DNA from: Hirundichthys speculiger
Taxonomy: Eukaryota > Chordata > Actinopteri > Beloniformes > Exocoetidae
DNA length: 64,000 nt
NCBI GenBank assembly: GCA_018398805.1
Contig: JAGFBZ010000906.1
Span: forward strand, 434,001 to 498,000
Direction of reading: 5' to 3'
Of the stretch, positions 33,901-46,282 are shown in pieces. The position numbers and the translations under genes are program-made. The first letter of the stretch is position 1. Every line of letters starts with the position of its first letter. The notes under the pieces are model-generated. The model saw only the letters and a list, made by a program, of their open reading frames with translations, ran no database searches and was not told the DNA's origin.

Positions 33901-36900
33901 TAAGTTATGTGTGATTGTTTCTTTTGAAATCCCTCTGCTCCTTGTAAAACTAAACTGGAGTCCTTCAGGGAGGTGGCGCTTCTCAGGCGGCACATGCTGT
34001 GAGTGGAAATCAATGGGAAGGGGGGAGGTGTGTAAATATATTTTTTAACACTGTGTTCTGTGCCCGTTTCACTGTATTTCATACCTCTATGACTCCCAAC
34101 GGACGACCTGGAGCACAATGGATTTCCAGGCACGAGTTCCACAGAAATCCATTGGTAATTTCAACCCGATCAATTACCCGCTCGAGCCGATCGCAGGCTC
34201 GCTTCGGTTTGTTTTAGCGCGCTGCTGTGCGAAACGCTGACAAATCGTAGGCGAGCAGAATCAAAACTAAATGGATAAAATAAAAATCACAGCAGGGTTC
34301 TTGTTGTCTGTGCTTTTCAGACCTGTAATTTCATCTGGTGACATCTTTACACTCACAACAAAGATCTTTGAAGGTTTACTGATGAACTGATTGATTAATT
34401 GACTTTTTTTTAGATATATACATATACTAGATGGGTCTATTTAACTGCACTTCTCTCAAAATGCTTTGGAAAATATTCACTTTACCACTAAAGTGTCCTT
34501 TCAGACTAAAACAATAAATCACAAAACTATTCTATAAAGCGCTCAGGAAGAAGAGGGCTTGATGGTTTATATGAAAAGAAAGTGAACATTGTCATCTATA
34601 AATCCGGCAGTCGAATCTAAAGAGCCTATATTTTAAGGCTAAGCACCTACTCAAAAGATCTCTATTAGGGATTGTTTTAGACGTGCATTGAAGAAAAAGA
34701 AAAGATGAAGCAATCTAATCCCTGAACTAAAAGGTCTCAGTTGTCGCAGATCAAACGTAGACGTTTCGCGTTTTCGATCCAATACCAGCTCTCAGACCTG
34801 AAGTTAAGTACCCAGACATGGTCCAGGTACTTTACACCGGGTCTTTACACCGAACCACGTTGATAAGCGAGCAGTTGGAGAGAGAACGTGCCGTGTGGAG
34901 GTGAAGTACGGCCATTTTTCAGAACTCTGCACTTCTACAAATATAATGGGACTGAATGATGGAAAAGGGGGGCAGCATTTAGACAAAGAGTGATGTTGAG
35001 TGAAGAGATAGCGTGAACAGGGTAGGTGTGGGGGTGGGTGTGGGGGGGGGGGGGTTGCTGATTGTGTTGAGCCGTCCATGCTGTGAGAATGAGTGTTTTT
35101 CCTGCACTGAGAGGGCGGAAGAGTAGTCGCCGGGCAGATAGATGGGAGGAAAACGCTCTGCCGTGGCACTGATAAAGTGACTGAGGACCACTACTGCCAC
35201 ACTCGGACAATTCCAGACACAATCTTCTCCCCTCTTTTCTTCTCTTTTCTCTGCTGCCAGCCACTGTTGTTGCAGGCATAACAATGGCTTCCTCCATTCC
35301 CTCGGCCCTCTCACTTTCCTCGAATAACCTTCCGGTGTTTGTCAAAGACATGTAGAAAGTAGGAGGGGAGCCTCTACGGGATGCAGCGTAGTCCTGACAA
35401 CCTTTTATTAAAGAGGCCAAATTAGAGGTTGGTAAACCGTCTCCCACCTCAGCCACCAGAGCTCATCCTCCCTCGGCTTATCTTTTTTTTTACGTCCTCC
35501 AGCCTGCAGATTCCATATCTCGGCTCTGTCACATCGGGGTATCTCTTGAAAATTGTGAGCTTGAAATACCTTCTGATCTGCACTTGCACATTATCACTGG
35601 AATGTAAAAATGCCTTCAGTCTCTGCACCAGAAACTCTGCTAAAGTGGGGAGGGAAAAAAAAAAAAAAAAAGACATTAGCACAAAGGTTCACAGTTGACG
35701 GCATGCAGATTTGCTGACGCCTGTAATAAAATAAGGCCAGCCGGGTGTGCAGGAGTTGACATTGCGTATAGGTGTACAGTCGGGCATCTGCATAAAGAGC
35801 CTCTGTTTTCTGCCAGCAGCCATCATGGCCTCGACAGATTAGAAATTGTATGAGTCTGGATTCGCCGCAAATAATGAGAAATGAGTTTTAAATTGTAGCT
35901 CAGGCACAATGAAAAAAATAGGTCCTGTCAATATGTGGTGAGTGCGATGCAGAGGGAGGGAGGGAAGGACTGAGGGAGCGTGTTCGAGGGATTTAGAGCT
36001 GAGAGAGATACACAGACATCGACAGGGGCAGGGAGAGAATGAGGGATCAGGGGATGACTTTGTTTTGGTTTACCGCTTATTACCATCATAATCCTTTGTC
36101 CTGTTTCCACTCCGCAGTCCAGGCACACCTCTTTCCTCGTCTCTGCATTAGACACTGTGATTGCCTTGTATTTAAGAAGCCTTCTGTGAGCCCTGTTCCG
36201 ACAAATGCTTTTCCAATACCAATCACAGCTGAGTGCACCTCATTTGAATCTGTGAAAGGGGTTTTGATTCCATCAGCAGAATGCTCCTCCAAGCGCGGCA
36301 CAAACCATTCAATACTGTGGCGACATGTGAAAGCCTCAGAATATTCTCACCTATATACTATAAAGAGTATGGGCAAGGGCTGCCTCGTCTCTTCAAACCG
36401 TGTTGCTCATTAATCCCCCTTTTATTCTCTACATAGGGCCTCATTAGCTACTCCCCTTTATGGCATTTGGAAACGGTAAGCCATGAGAGTTTCAACTGTG
36501 TGATGAAACAGAAGCATTTTAAGATCGTAAACTTTGATGTGGATTGAAAAAAAGCTAATTGTACACTCTGTTCCAGTGTTTTATAGTGTTTATGCCACCT
36601 GGTCACCCTCTAATCTGTATGCATATGTTTAGTGTGTATTGTATTTCACTGTGACTGGGGGCTGGCAGTATAGACCAGCTGCTGATATCTCAGCTGCAGC
36701 TGCTTGTTGACCTTCAAACTTATCAGTGCATATCTTTTGTCAGAGGAATTGCCTGCTTTTTGGTCTGTAAGAAGTTTGGATAATGCATGCAAATTAAAAT
36801 CTTTTGTAAATCCCATTGCTTGATTGCTTGAGAGCCACTGAGAGTTGTTCAACATTAATGGTGAAGGACTTACTTGTTCTCAAAGTCATTTTCTCTTCAT

Positions 36901-37155
36901 TACTCAGCTGTGTATTAGCACCTCTTGTTTTCCACACAGAGATAACACTCCTCCACTAAACTGCCTCTTCTAGCGCCGTTAGCTCAGTAAACAAACAGGT
37001 TATGAACACCATCAGTAGTTTTGATTCCATGCACATTTTGAAGACCGGCGCCCACTTATGAGAAGAGAAGCCACAGTATTAAACTGTTCGAGACGATTTG
37101 TCTAACTGTGGACTTCTGAGTGTATAACTACTCTGAGATCATTTTGTATCCATTC
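30987..37155. other. Long low-repeat non-coding stretch
   Basis: Few recognisable repeats occur: a CA run at 32215-32236, a GA run near 33315, and a pyrimidine-rich tract at 31745-31960 that gives long low-complexity frames on both strands. The segment 33470-33680 is CpG-richer (GAGCGAGCGAGCGGCGAAC, CCCGCGATTATTAATGCAGC). The largest frame, at 34935-35456 on the minus strand, starts at GTG and is mostly proline- and histidine-rich low complexity. No gene is supported. Confidence 0.5.
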
Positions 37156-37215
37156 AGGGATGGGTGATATGGACCAAGATTAACATCCAGGTATTTTTGG
37201 GTTGACTGGAGCTAT
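37156..37215 (+). repeat. Eroded repeat end (GGGATGGGTGATATGGACCA)
   Basis: GGGATGGGTGATATGGACCA and GTATTTTTGGGTTGACTGGA resemble the GGGCTGGGCGATATGG..CGATATTTTT..GGCTGAATGG end of a common fish DNA repeat. It is cut by the TA microsatellite that follows. Confidence 0.45.
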
Positions 37216-37237
37216 AGGATATGTAGCAGTATTTAAG

Positions 37238-37238
37238 A

Positions 37239-37322
<84 letters not shown>
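37238..37322. repeat. (TATG)n-(TA)n microsatellite
   Basis: About seven TATG units are followed by about 24 TA units. Confidence 0.95.
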
Positions 37323-37326
<4 letters not shown>

Positions 37327-37488
37327 CGAACTATATATAAGTGTTATAAGTTATATTAAGCATTATATATACTTAACAGGCTGTTTGGACACTTCTGCCA
37401 AGCATTAACAATTAAATGAAAATGTTGGTTTTAATATGAGGAATCTTATGCAAATAAACAGTCTATATAAAGCGTATATTAAGTTGAA

Positions 37489-38046
37489 TATGAATTCTGA
37501 TGCAACTTAGAGTGGACAATGGACTCCTGGAAAAAGTGTCGATAACCGTCACTTTATATCAGAGGTCTCCAATCTCGGCCCTGGAGGGCCAGTGTCCTGC
37601 AGGTTTTAGATCTTTCCCTCCATCCTCACACCCTGATACAAGTGACTGTGTCATCAACAGACATGTGCTGACCTTGATGACAAGATGATGATGGCCATTA
37701 ATTAATTAGGATCAGATGTGTTAAAGTAGGGAAACATGCAAAACCTGCAGGACACTGGCCCATGAGGTTTGGAGAAACCTGCTTTATATGATGAGTTTTT
37801 CACTGATTTCATGCTTTTGTTTTTCAGCTGTATTATAAATAAAGTTCAGTGGAGGTTAAAAAGAATACATCTGAATTTTTAAATCTATCTGGATCAATTC
37901 ACCACAAATTTGTCTATATTAAGTTCAGATCAAATAGATTTGAAGGGTAATCATGGAACATTGGAGAAGAGATAGGATTGAATAAGTTTTACATCTTCCT
38001 TCCCCTTTTCAGACATGTTAAACCAGATATATGTGTTATGTGTGTT
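37489..38046 (+). repeat. Dispersed repeat T, copy 2, with MITE inside
   Basis: The parts 37489-37559 and 37782-38046 match 47064-47116 and onward, and the second part matches 22234-22502. It is interrupted by the MITE at 37560-37781. It contains AATAAAGTTCAGTGGAGG and GAGATAGGATTGAATAAG. Family unidentified. Confidence 0.75.
37560..37781 (+). mobile_element. Intact hAT-type MITE (222 bp)
   Basis: It begins CAGAGGTCTCCAATCTCGG and its complement end begins CAGGTTTCTCCAAACCTC. Both ends share GGGCCAGTGTCCTGCAGG as an inner inverted repeat. The 8-bp sequence CTTTATAT occurs exactly on both sides (37552-37559 and 37782-37789). The related site at 47109-47116 has a single CTTTATAT and no insertion. 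It carries no gene and would depend on a hAT transposase encoded elsewhere. Confidence 0.92.
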
Positions 38047-38455
38047 GTTCCCTCCGCCAAGGAGATTATGTTTTTGCCAGCGTTAATCTGTCTGTTTGTC
38101 TGTCTGTGTACAAGATAACTCAAAAGGTTATGGATGGATTTTGATGAAAATTTCAGGAGTTGTCAGAAATGTGAAAAGGGAGAACTGATTTCATTTTGGC
38201 TGTGATCCAGACGAAATTCTGGATTCTCGATCACTTTCAAATTTTAGATAACATTGAGGTCAATAGGGCGGAAAATTTTGTTTCTCAATATCTCCGTTAA
38301 TCATTGCCCAAAACTCATGAAATTTGACTCAGGGATTGACAATGGGAACCTCTATCAAATTTCAAAGGCTGATCTGGATCTGATCCAGAAGGCAGATTTT
38401 ATAGCATTCTGTAAATCGCTATATGGGGAAATTGTTGCACTTTGTGGTCTGCGCT
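38047..38455 (+). repeat. Repeat family R, copy 5
   Basis: It runs from CCCTCCGCCAAGGAGATTATG-type start to TTTGTGGTCTGCGC and is cut before the usual CTCCGAGTGC end. As at 22.5 kb, it follows repeat T directly. Confidence 0.8.
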
Positions 38456-38487
38456 AGTTATGTGTGCGTATGTGTATCTATATGTTT

Positions 38488-38500
38488 GTGTATATATATA

Positions 38501-38544
<44 letters not shown>

Positions 38545-38546
38545 TT
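38488..38546. repeat. (TA)n microsatellite
   Basis: TA run with two phase interruptions. Confidence 0.95.
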
Positions 38547-38810
38547 AAGGCTGTCAAAGTTAATCACGCGTTAACGCAAAATAATTTTAACGCAACTAAT
38601 TTTTTTAACGCGCGATTAACGCGAGCCGGCCGTTGATGTACAATACAGTAGGTGTTGCCTTCAGGCTTCATGAGCCTCGGGCCCCTCCGTAGTTGTAGTC
38701 CTGTAGTCCTCAGTAGTTTGTCAAAACAGGAAGTCATGCACTGACGTCGACGTCCATGCCGCAGACAGACAGACGTAAACAAACCTCCGTTAGCAGTAGC
38801 TAGGATAAAA

Positions 38811-38990
38811 ATGGATAAAAAAGATACTATTTTGAATGGTAAGTTCAGCTTCAAAACCTTGCCTGATGGCTAACTCCACAAGATAAATGTTGTTTGTGTT
38901 TACTGTCGATGTGAATTTAGTTACCACCGGAGTCCAACCACTCTCAAGTATCACTTGTTGGCTAATCAGAGCGCAGATGCAGAGAGCCCC
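38811..38990 (+). pseudogene. hAT transposase N-terminal BED zinc finger remnant
   Basis: From ATG at 38811 the frame reads MDKKDTILNGKFSF, meets a TAA stop at 38871-38873, and continues in the same frame as VVCVYCRCEFSYHRSPTTLK and YHLLANQSADA. The C-x2-C and H spacing with LKYHL is the BED zinc finger common at the start of hAT transposases. The last zinc-binding histidine position appears to be asparagine. With the stop, this mutation and the loss of the catalytic core, it is a dead fragment. Confidence 0.65.
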
Positions 38991-39146
38991 CCCTTTGAAG
39001 CAAACCGCGAAAATATTTTGTATGAAGAACATAAGAGAAAATATTGAGTATATATATATATAATATATAATGGATTTGGCATTGTAGCAATAAATAAACA
39101 TGCATTTGTTTTGCATAAGGCAAGCATTTGTGTACTCTCATATTAG

Positions 39147-39710
39147 GCAAGGCAACTTTATTTGTAGAACACAATTCGTACACAAGGCAATTCAAAGTGC
39201 TTTACAGATGCATAAAATCACAAGAAGGCAAATAGAATCATTCCATACAAGCATAAAAATAATCAATAATAATTAATTAAAAAAATAATGAATTAGATTA
39301 AAAATGAAGAGTGCAGATAAAATCCTTCCAGTCATCATCTTCACATCTAAACAGAACTGTTTTCAGCCTGGATCTGAACATTGTCAGAGTTCAGGTCTGT
39401 CTCACATCTTCTAGAAGACTGTTCCAGATTTTAGGAGCATAAAACTGAAACACAGCTTCACCTTGTTTAGTCCTGACTCTGGACACCAGCAGGAGACCAC
39501 TACCTGAGGTTCTCAGAGTCCAGGTTGGTTCATATGGATCTAACATGTCAGAGATGGACTTTGGGGCCATGAAGAGACTTGAACACAAGTAGAGCTGTTT
39601 TAAAGTCTATTCTCTGAGGGACAGGAAGCCAGAGACCTCAGGACTGGACTAATATGGTCATATTTCCTGGTTCTAGTCAGGACTCGTATTAATAAGAGTA
39701 ATACAACTTG
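39147..39710 (-). mobile_element. L2 LINE 3' fragment
   Basis: The minus strand encodes TKQGEAVFQFYAPKIWNSLL, the conserved L2 C-terminal block, followed by a 3' region ending in the complement of GGCAAGGCAACTTTATTTGT. The 63.7 kb copy carries nearly the same protein block in plus orientation. Upstream (39600-39700) lies a related untranslated or tRNA-like segment with GACAGGAAGCCAGAGACCTC. The fragment is 5' truncated. Confidence 0.8.
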
Positions 39711-39854
39711 AAAAAGATCTGTATAAGGTAGATTTAGAACAGATAAAAATATACGATTAATTTGCAATTAATCATCATTAAGCTCATAGACTCAGAAAAA
39801 GAAAAAAAAAAACAAGCAGGCAAGGCCAGCGGTAGCGGAGAACTTGGGAAAAAC

Positions 39855-40557
39855 TTTTTTTTAATTGCTGTAAAATACACTGGCGAGGGAGTGAAAACAG
39901 TTAACAGTTAACAGAACACAATCTTCCACCTCCCTAAACACAGATCTTACCTGCATAAGATCCAGTTGTTACCAGTTGTGCGTCTTGGCGCAGCTGATGT
40001 GCTTTTTAAAATACTGCAGAACCAATCATTGGATCATTGCATTTAAAGATCACGAACAATTAATGTTCCTGTCCCTCCTCAACCACCAACAGTTTCCGAC
40101 ATATTGGAAATAAATTCCCGCATCCAACCTTTTCCAGCTTGACACCAGAGACAAAGATCTCCTTGGTTTCCTTCACAGCAGACATCTGAATGAGATCATG
40201 CCACAGCTGTACAGACTGACGTGTCTGGCCGTGACTATTCCCACATCCACCACAACTGCTGACCAGACTGACCTCAAGAGAATAAAAACATATGCAAGTA
40301 ATACGGTGATGCGTAATCGAGAGGTAGAGCTGTTTGTGTACGTCCACATGTGACCAGGTGGACGCACATTTATGCAATTTGGACGCACTCTTTTACGCGC
40401 CGACATGCGAGTTGTGCTTTCAGCAAACTCGGTATCTTGCGATCGCAGGTTTAGGGTAGTGGGTGGTCTGAAAATGTACCGAATCCGTACCGAAACCGTG
40501 ACATAAAAACCGAGGTACGGACCGTACCGTGAGCCACCTGTACCGTTGCAACCCTTA
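39855..40557 (-). mobile_element. hAT-like element, family 1, copy C
   Basis: The plus strand ends ...GTGAGCCACCTGTACCGTTG then CAACCCTTA, the inverted counterpart of the start of copies at 15753 and 61257. The body (ATGTGACCAGGTGGACG, TGTCTGGCCGTGACTATTCC, TTTTCCAGCTTGACACCAGA) is the inverted form of 61400-61860. The other terminus is lost near 39855. No transposase is recognised. Confidence 0.7.
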
Positions 40558-40561
40558 GTCT

Positions 40562-40565
<4 letters not shown>

Positions 40566-40610
<45 letters not shown>
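40566..40610. repeat. (TA)n microsatellite
   Basis: About 22 TA units between two hAT-type element ends. Confidence 0.95.
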
Positions 40611-40613
<3 letters not shown>

Positions 40614-41225
40614 TGTCAGTTGATTAAAGTTTTTAATTGTGATTAATAAAAAAATTTTCATAGCTAACTCGGAATTAATCGCACTTTTTAATGTTCTGTT
40701 TATTCATCCATCCAACCATCATCTATACCCATTTTGTCCTATGCAGGGTCACGGGGATCTGCTTTTCTTTTTTTCTAAGCCTTTAATTTGAAAACCGGAA
40801 GTCCACCAATGCTGCCGTACTTTTTTGGGGGCTTAATTCATCATGCTTCTTAGTGTATTTTATCGGGGCTGCTATTTGACTGCAGTAATTTGCTGACAGT
40901 CCCTAAACTCCACGGCAGCAGCGAGGTACTCAGAAGGACATTCAGCGCTGTTCCTTAGAGTTTTAGCCACACTCACTGAGCTTGGAGGGTTGATGATACT
41001 CGTGAAATGTCTGGCATACTTATATCTACAAAATGATACCAACCTGGATGAAATTGGTGTCATTTTCATGACGCTATTAAAGTTTAAAGAGAAAAAAAAC
41101 GAGCGAATGTCGGATGTGAAACTAACTTTACCGCGCCCTGCGGTGGTAACTCAATTCACAGCGACAATAAATACAAATAACCTTTTTCTTGTCAACAGAA
41201 CCATCTGGGCAGCATCTTAAAACTA
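40611..41225 (+). mobile_element. hAT-like 5' region (GGCTGTCAGTTGATTAAAG)
   Basis: The start GGCTGTCAGTTGATTAAAG with AATTGTGATTAAT and AATTAATCGCAC is related to the end at 38549. It is followed by a fish repeat end (CATCCATCCAACCATCATC) and then by a body with ACCGGAAGTCCACC and CGCGCCCTGCGGTGG. No transposase frame is seen and the right terminus is not found. Confidence 0.45.
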
Positions 41226-41315
41226 AATTTACCATTCATAAGACCCTTTTCTGTCACATTTATTATTTAGATTTATTTACAAGATGTTCTATATGTTTCA
41301 AAAGTATGGGTATGC

Positions 41316-42012
41316 CAGTGACGTGCGGTGAGATTCATGGCTGGTGAGGCACTGACTTCATCAGTCAGATTTACAAGCATATGAACCCTCCAGAACAACT
41401 TATTCACCATTTGATTGGCAGCAGTTAACTGTTTATGTTTAAAAACTCCTATCGTCATTCACATACAAACTCCCGCCTGCTGTCACTTATTCTGCAGCCA
41501 ATGTGTCGCAAGAAGAATCCCTGTGCTCACTAGTGCCCCCTAACGTGAGGCAGGAGAAGTGCGTGCCTCACCCCGTGCCTCTTCTCAGCCATTTTATGAT
41601 CGCGCCGGCACAAGAAACACATTACACACATATAGTTGCTGTTCATTATATAAATCAGCTAAACTATGGAAACTTATTTCATATAGCAAACGTGTTTGAA
41701 CATTTTAATAGTGACATACAAAGAAACGGCGATCTGGCACAGTTAGCTGAGTCATTGCGCAATCCATGATGAGGCTCAGCGGGGTGCTGCCTCACCGCCC
41801 GCATCTTCTCAGTATTTGAATGGTAAATGTGAAAATTCCGTGATTTTGAATAAAAAATAATCTAAAAATGGTGAAGTTAAATGGAAAAATTACTATATTG
41901 TACAAATCAATTGATAAATATAATATATGTATATATATATATTTCATTTCTTTCTTTCCATGATGGCAGGTGAGGCACGGCCTCCCCTGCCTCACCTGAC
42001 CGCACGTCACTG
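41316..42012. mobile_element. Non-autonomous hAT element with perfect 8-bp duplication
   Basis: GGGTATGC flanks the element exactly on both sides (41308-41315 and 42013-42020). The termini are CAGTGACGTGCGGTGA and, as complement of the right end, CAGTGACGTGCGGTCAGG. Both ends also contain GGTGAGGCA-type subterminal motifs. There is no transposase. The interior includes a TA run near 41930 and a short frame without homology. Confidence 0.9.
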
Positions 42013-42909
42013 GGGTATGCACATGTGTCCATATATATATTGATTTATGCATTTATGTATTTATTTTCAGATACATAAATTCATGCTAGTGTTAAAATTG
42101 TCATGCTTTGAAAGATTGTTTCGACACGTCTGGAATGAACCAATAAAATGAAATGAAAAATTGAAATGAAGTTCATAGGCATACATACAGACCAGCACAA
42201 ATAAACGTAAATAAGTCAGAAGCAACAGGACTATGCTCTTTCAAATTATAGACACGCAGCTCTCATCTCTCCTCTCATCTCCCCAGCAAACTGTATAGTT
42301 ACGCACGTGTACGGTTTGCAAGTCCGACCTGACCACACGGTCGGCCTAAAATGTCTAAGGTGAACAAAGTAATAAGTTCTGCCAAACTGCACCATGAATG
42401 TCCTGTAGAGGTTTCCTGGAAAAGCAGCTGCAGCTGGGTGTTGGTATCCATCCTGAATCTATCGTGCTCTACAGCTGCAACAGGAACTATATACTCGGTG
42501 AGGTAGCAGATCACTGTTTGCGTAATATTACGCCACTTAAGGATTATTTTAATGTAAGGCACGACACTTGTAAATGACTCCTTTGAAGAGCACTGTTTGA
42601 AGGCTGACTTTACAGTCTGCAAGAGCTGGGAGGGGGTGCAGCTGCTGGTACCTTCACACTATCCTCGTAGAGGAGCTTGTGTGCTGCCGATTGTGGAAAA
42701 GGTTAGACGTGCTTCCACCTTTAGAAGATAATTGCTTATGACAGGCTTTACAGGTAGGCTTGATTTGTTCCTCGTCTGAAACTTTACACCCAAAATATCT
42801 CCATATTAGAGAACTGTTTTTTTCTTCAACATCACCGACCTCTGCAGTGTCATCGCCAGTTTGGTGGATAAAAGAAAGGCCTGCGAGCGGATGAAGGGCG
42901 GAGTTCAGT

Positions 42910-42915
<6 letters not shown>

Positions 42916-42946
<31 letters not shown>
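42916..42946. repeat. (GA)n microsatellite
   Basis: About 15 GA units. Confidence 0.95.
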
Positions 42947-42966
42947 ATATATGTTATTGTCTACAG

Positions 42967-43261
42967 CAGTGGTGCACAAACGTGTGCTACCACCAGTAGC
43001 ACACGTGGTACGTGTGCTACTGGTGGTACGCAGGGGAACGTCAAGACTTTCCACATTTGCCCTTTTTTTAATTAAATCGGAAATATACAATGCATTATAA
43101 ATACGTTTCGAATGAAATTCAGGTAACAATAAATGACTACAATAAGGAATAAACATATCTGGCATATATGGCTATATTTTAAAATTGGTCATCACGGTGG
43201 TACTCAGAGAGCTGAACAGTTTCTCAGGTGGTACGCAGTATTAAAAGTTTGAGAACCACTG
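42967..43261. mobile_element. hAT-type MITE (295 bp)
   Basis: The termini are CAGTGGTGCACAAACG and, as complement of the right end, CAGTGGTTCTCAAACTTTTA. Flanks GTCTACAG (42959-42966) and ATCTACAG (43262-43269) match at seven of eight. Within the left part, TAGCACACGTGGTACGTGTGCTA forms an additional imperfect hairpin. It carries no gene. Confidence 0.85.
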
Positions 43262-43385
43262 ATCTACAGTCTGAGATGGGAGCAAAGCAACTGTCTGCAA
43301 CACATAACAGCCATAATGCAGCTTTGGACGCGTATCGGTATGACGGTATTGTTCCGTTTTCATATCCACATAATCCGGGTATTCC

Positions 43386-43460
43386 GCCCACCGTAGATTT
43401 AATTCAGTTCAATTCAATTACACTTTATTAATCCCAAAAGAGATATTTTATAAATTTTTG
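43386..43460 (-). repeat. LINE 3' end remnant
   Basis: TTCAGTTCAATTCAATTACA and CTTTATTAATCCCAAAAGAG is the inverted form of a typical LINE 3' end (TTGGGATTAATAAAG). It is very short. Confidence 0.45.
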
Positions 43461-44068
43461 TTTACACTCTTTTGCGAATCAAATACCCTTGGTTGTATGT
43501 CTTCAGAGATCTCTTTTCTGCGGGGAATGTTATGTAAAATAAAATAATGTTAAACAGACCAGAGTTCTTTTGCTCAGAAACACTGGTTCGTTTGGGGAGG
43601 TGTAAATGTGCAATTGAACTTAGATCTGGACCAACGAAGCCAACTCTGATTTGTCTAAAAACTTAGGATTTGGTCCGCTTCAAGTGAAGCAAATACTTGT
43701 TGTGTGTAAATGTGCATGGCTGTTTGTCTCGGTTGTTTCTGTGTGTCCCTGTGATGGGCTTTCTGGACCGCACCTTGATATCTGGGATGCGCTTTGTCCC
43801 CTCTGTGACCCTGAACAGGAGGCAGCAGGTATAGAATGATGAGATATTACTGTGCCTTGCAAAAGTATTCGGCCCACTTGAACTTTTCAACCTTTTGCCA
43901 CATTTCAGGCTTCAAACATAAAAATATAAAATTTAAATTTTTTGTCAAGAATCAACAACAAGCAGGACACAATCGTGAAGTGAAATGAAATTTATTGGAT
44001 ATTCTAATATATTTTAACAAATAAAAAACTGAAAAGTGGAGCCTGCAATATTATTCGGCCCCCTTGCG

Positions 44069-44263
44069 TTAATATTTTGTAGCACCACCTTTTGCTGCAA
44101 TTATAGTTGCAGTGGTCTGATACTCCTTCCATTTCAATATAATTGCTTGCACAGTGCTCGTTGAGATGTTTAAAGCTTGGAAAATCTTTTTGTATCCACA
44201 TCCAGCTTTAAACTTCTCCACAACAGTATCTGGGACCTGCCTGGTGTGCTCCTTGGTCTTCAT
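44069..44263 (-). pseudogene. Tc1-like transposase, N-terminus fused to C-terminus
   Basis: This 64-codon minus-strand frame starts MKTKEHTRQVPDTVVEKFKA and contains the first helix-turn-helix of the paired-like domain (GCGYKKIFQALNISTSTVQ, then ILKWKEY). It then passes directly into ATIIAAKGGATKY, the last residues of a Tc1-like transposase. The second DNA-binding subdomain and the whole DDE core are absent. The deletion kept the frame open, so a short DNA-binding peptide could in principle be made, but there is no evidence that it is. Confidence 0.8.
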
Positions 44264-44319
44264 GATGATCTCTGAGCTTTAACCAGAACACTGAGACTAT
44301 CACAGAGCAGGTGCATTTA

Positions 44320-45946
<1,627 letters not shown>

Positions 45947-46282
45947 TATACGGAGACTTGATCACACACAGGTGGATTCTGTTGATCATCATCAGTCATT
46001 CAGGACAACACTGGATCATTCAGAGATCCTCACTGAACTTCTGGAGTCAGTTTGCTGCATTGAAAGTAAGGGGGCTGAATAATATTGCACGCCCCATTTT
46101 TAGTTTTTTATTTGTTGAAAAAGTTTAAAATATCCAACAAATTTCGTTCCACTTCACGATTGTGTCCCACTTCTTGTTGATTCTTGACAAAAAATTAAAA
46201 TTGTATATCTTTATGTTTGAAGCCTGAAATGTGGCAAAAGGTTGAAAAGTTCAAGTGGGCCGAATACTTTCGCAAGGCACTG

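Larger units (their letters stand above)
38549..39790 (+). mobile_element. hAT-like element (GGCTGTCAAAGTTAATC end), interrupted
   Basis: The left end GGCTGTCAAAGTTAATCACG is followed by GTTAACGC repeats. A short gene remnant with a BED-type zinc finger lies at 38811-38990. Near 39750, GATTAATTTGCAATTAATC resembles the other terminal region. Between them an L2 fragment lies on the minus strand (39147-39710). The far terminus and the transposase core are lost. Confidence 0.55.

Noticed and set aside
34935..35456. 173-codon frame on the minus strand
   Set aside because: It starts at GTG and much of it is low-complexity Pro/His from a GT/GGGG-rich tract; other frames here are equally open.
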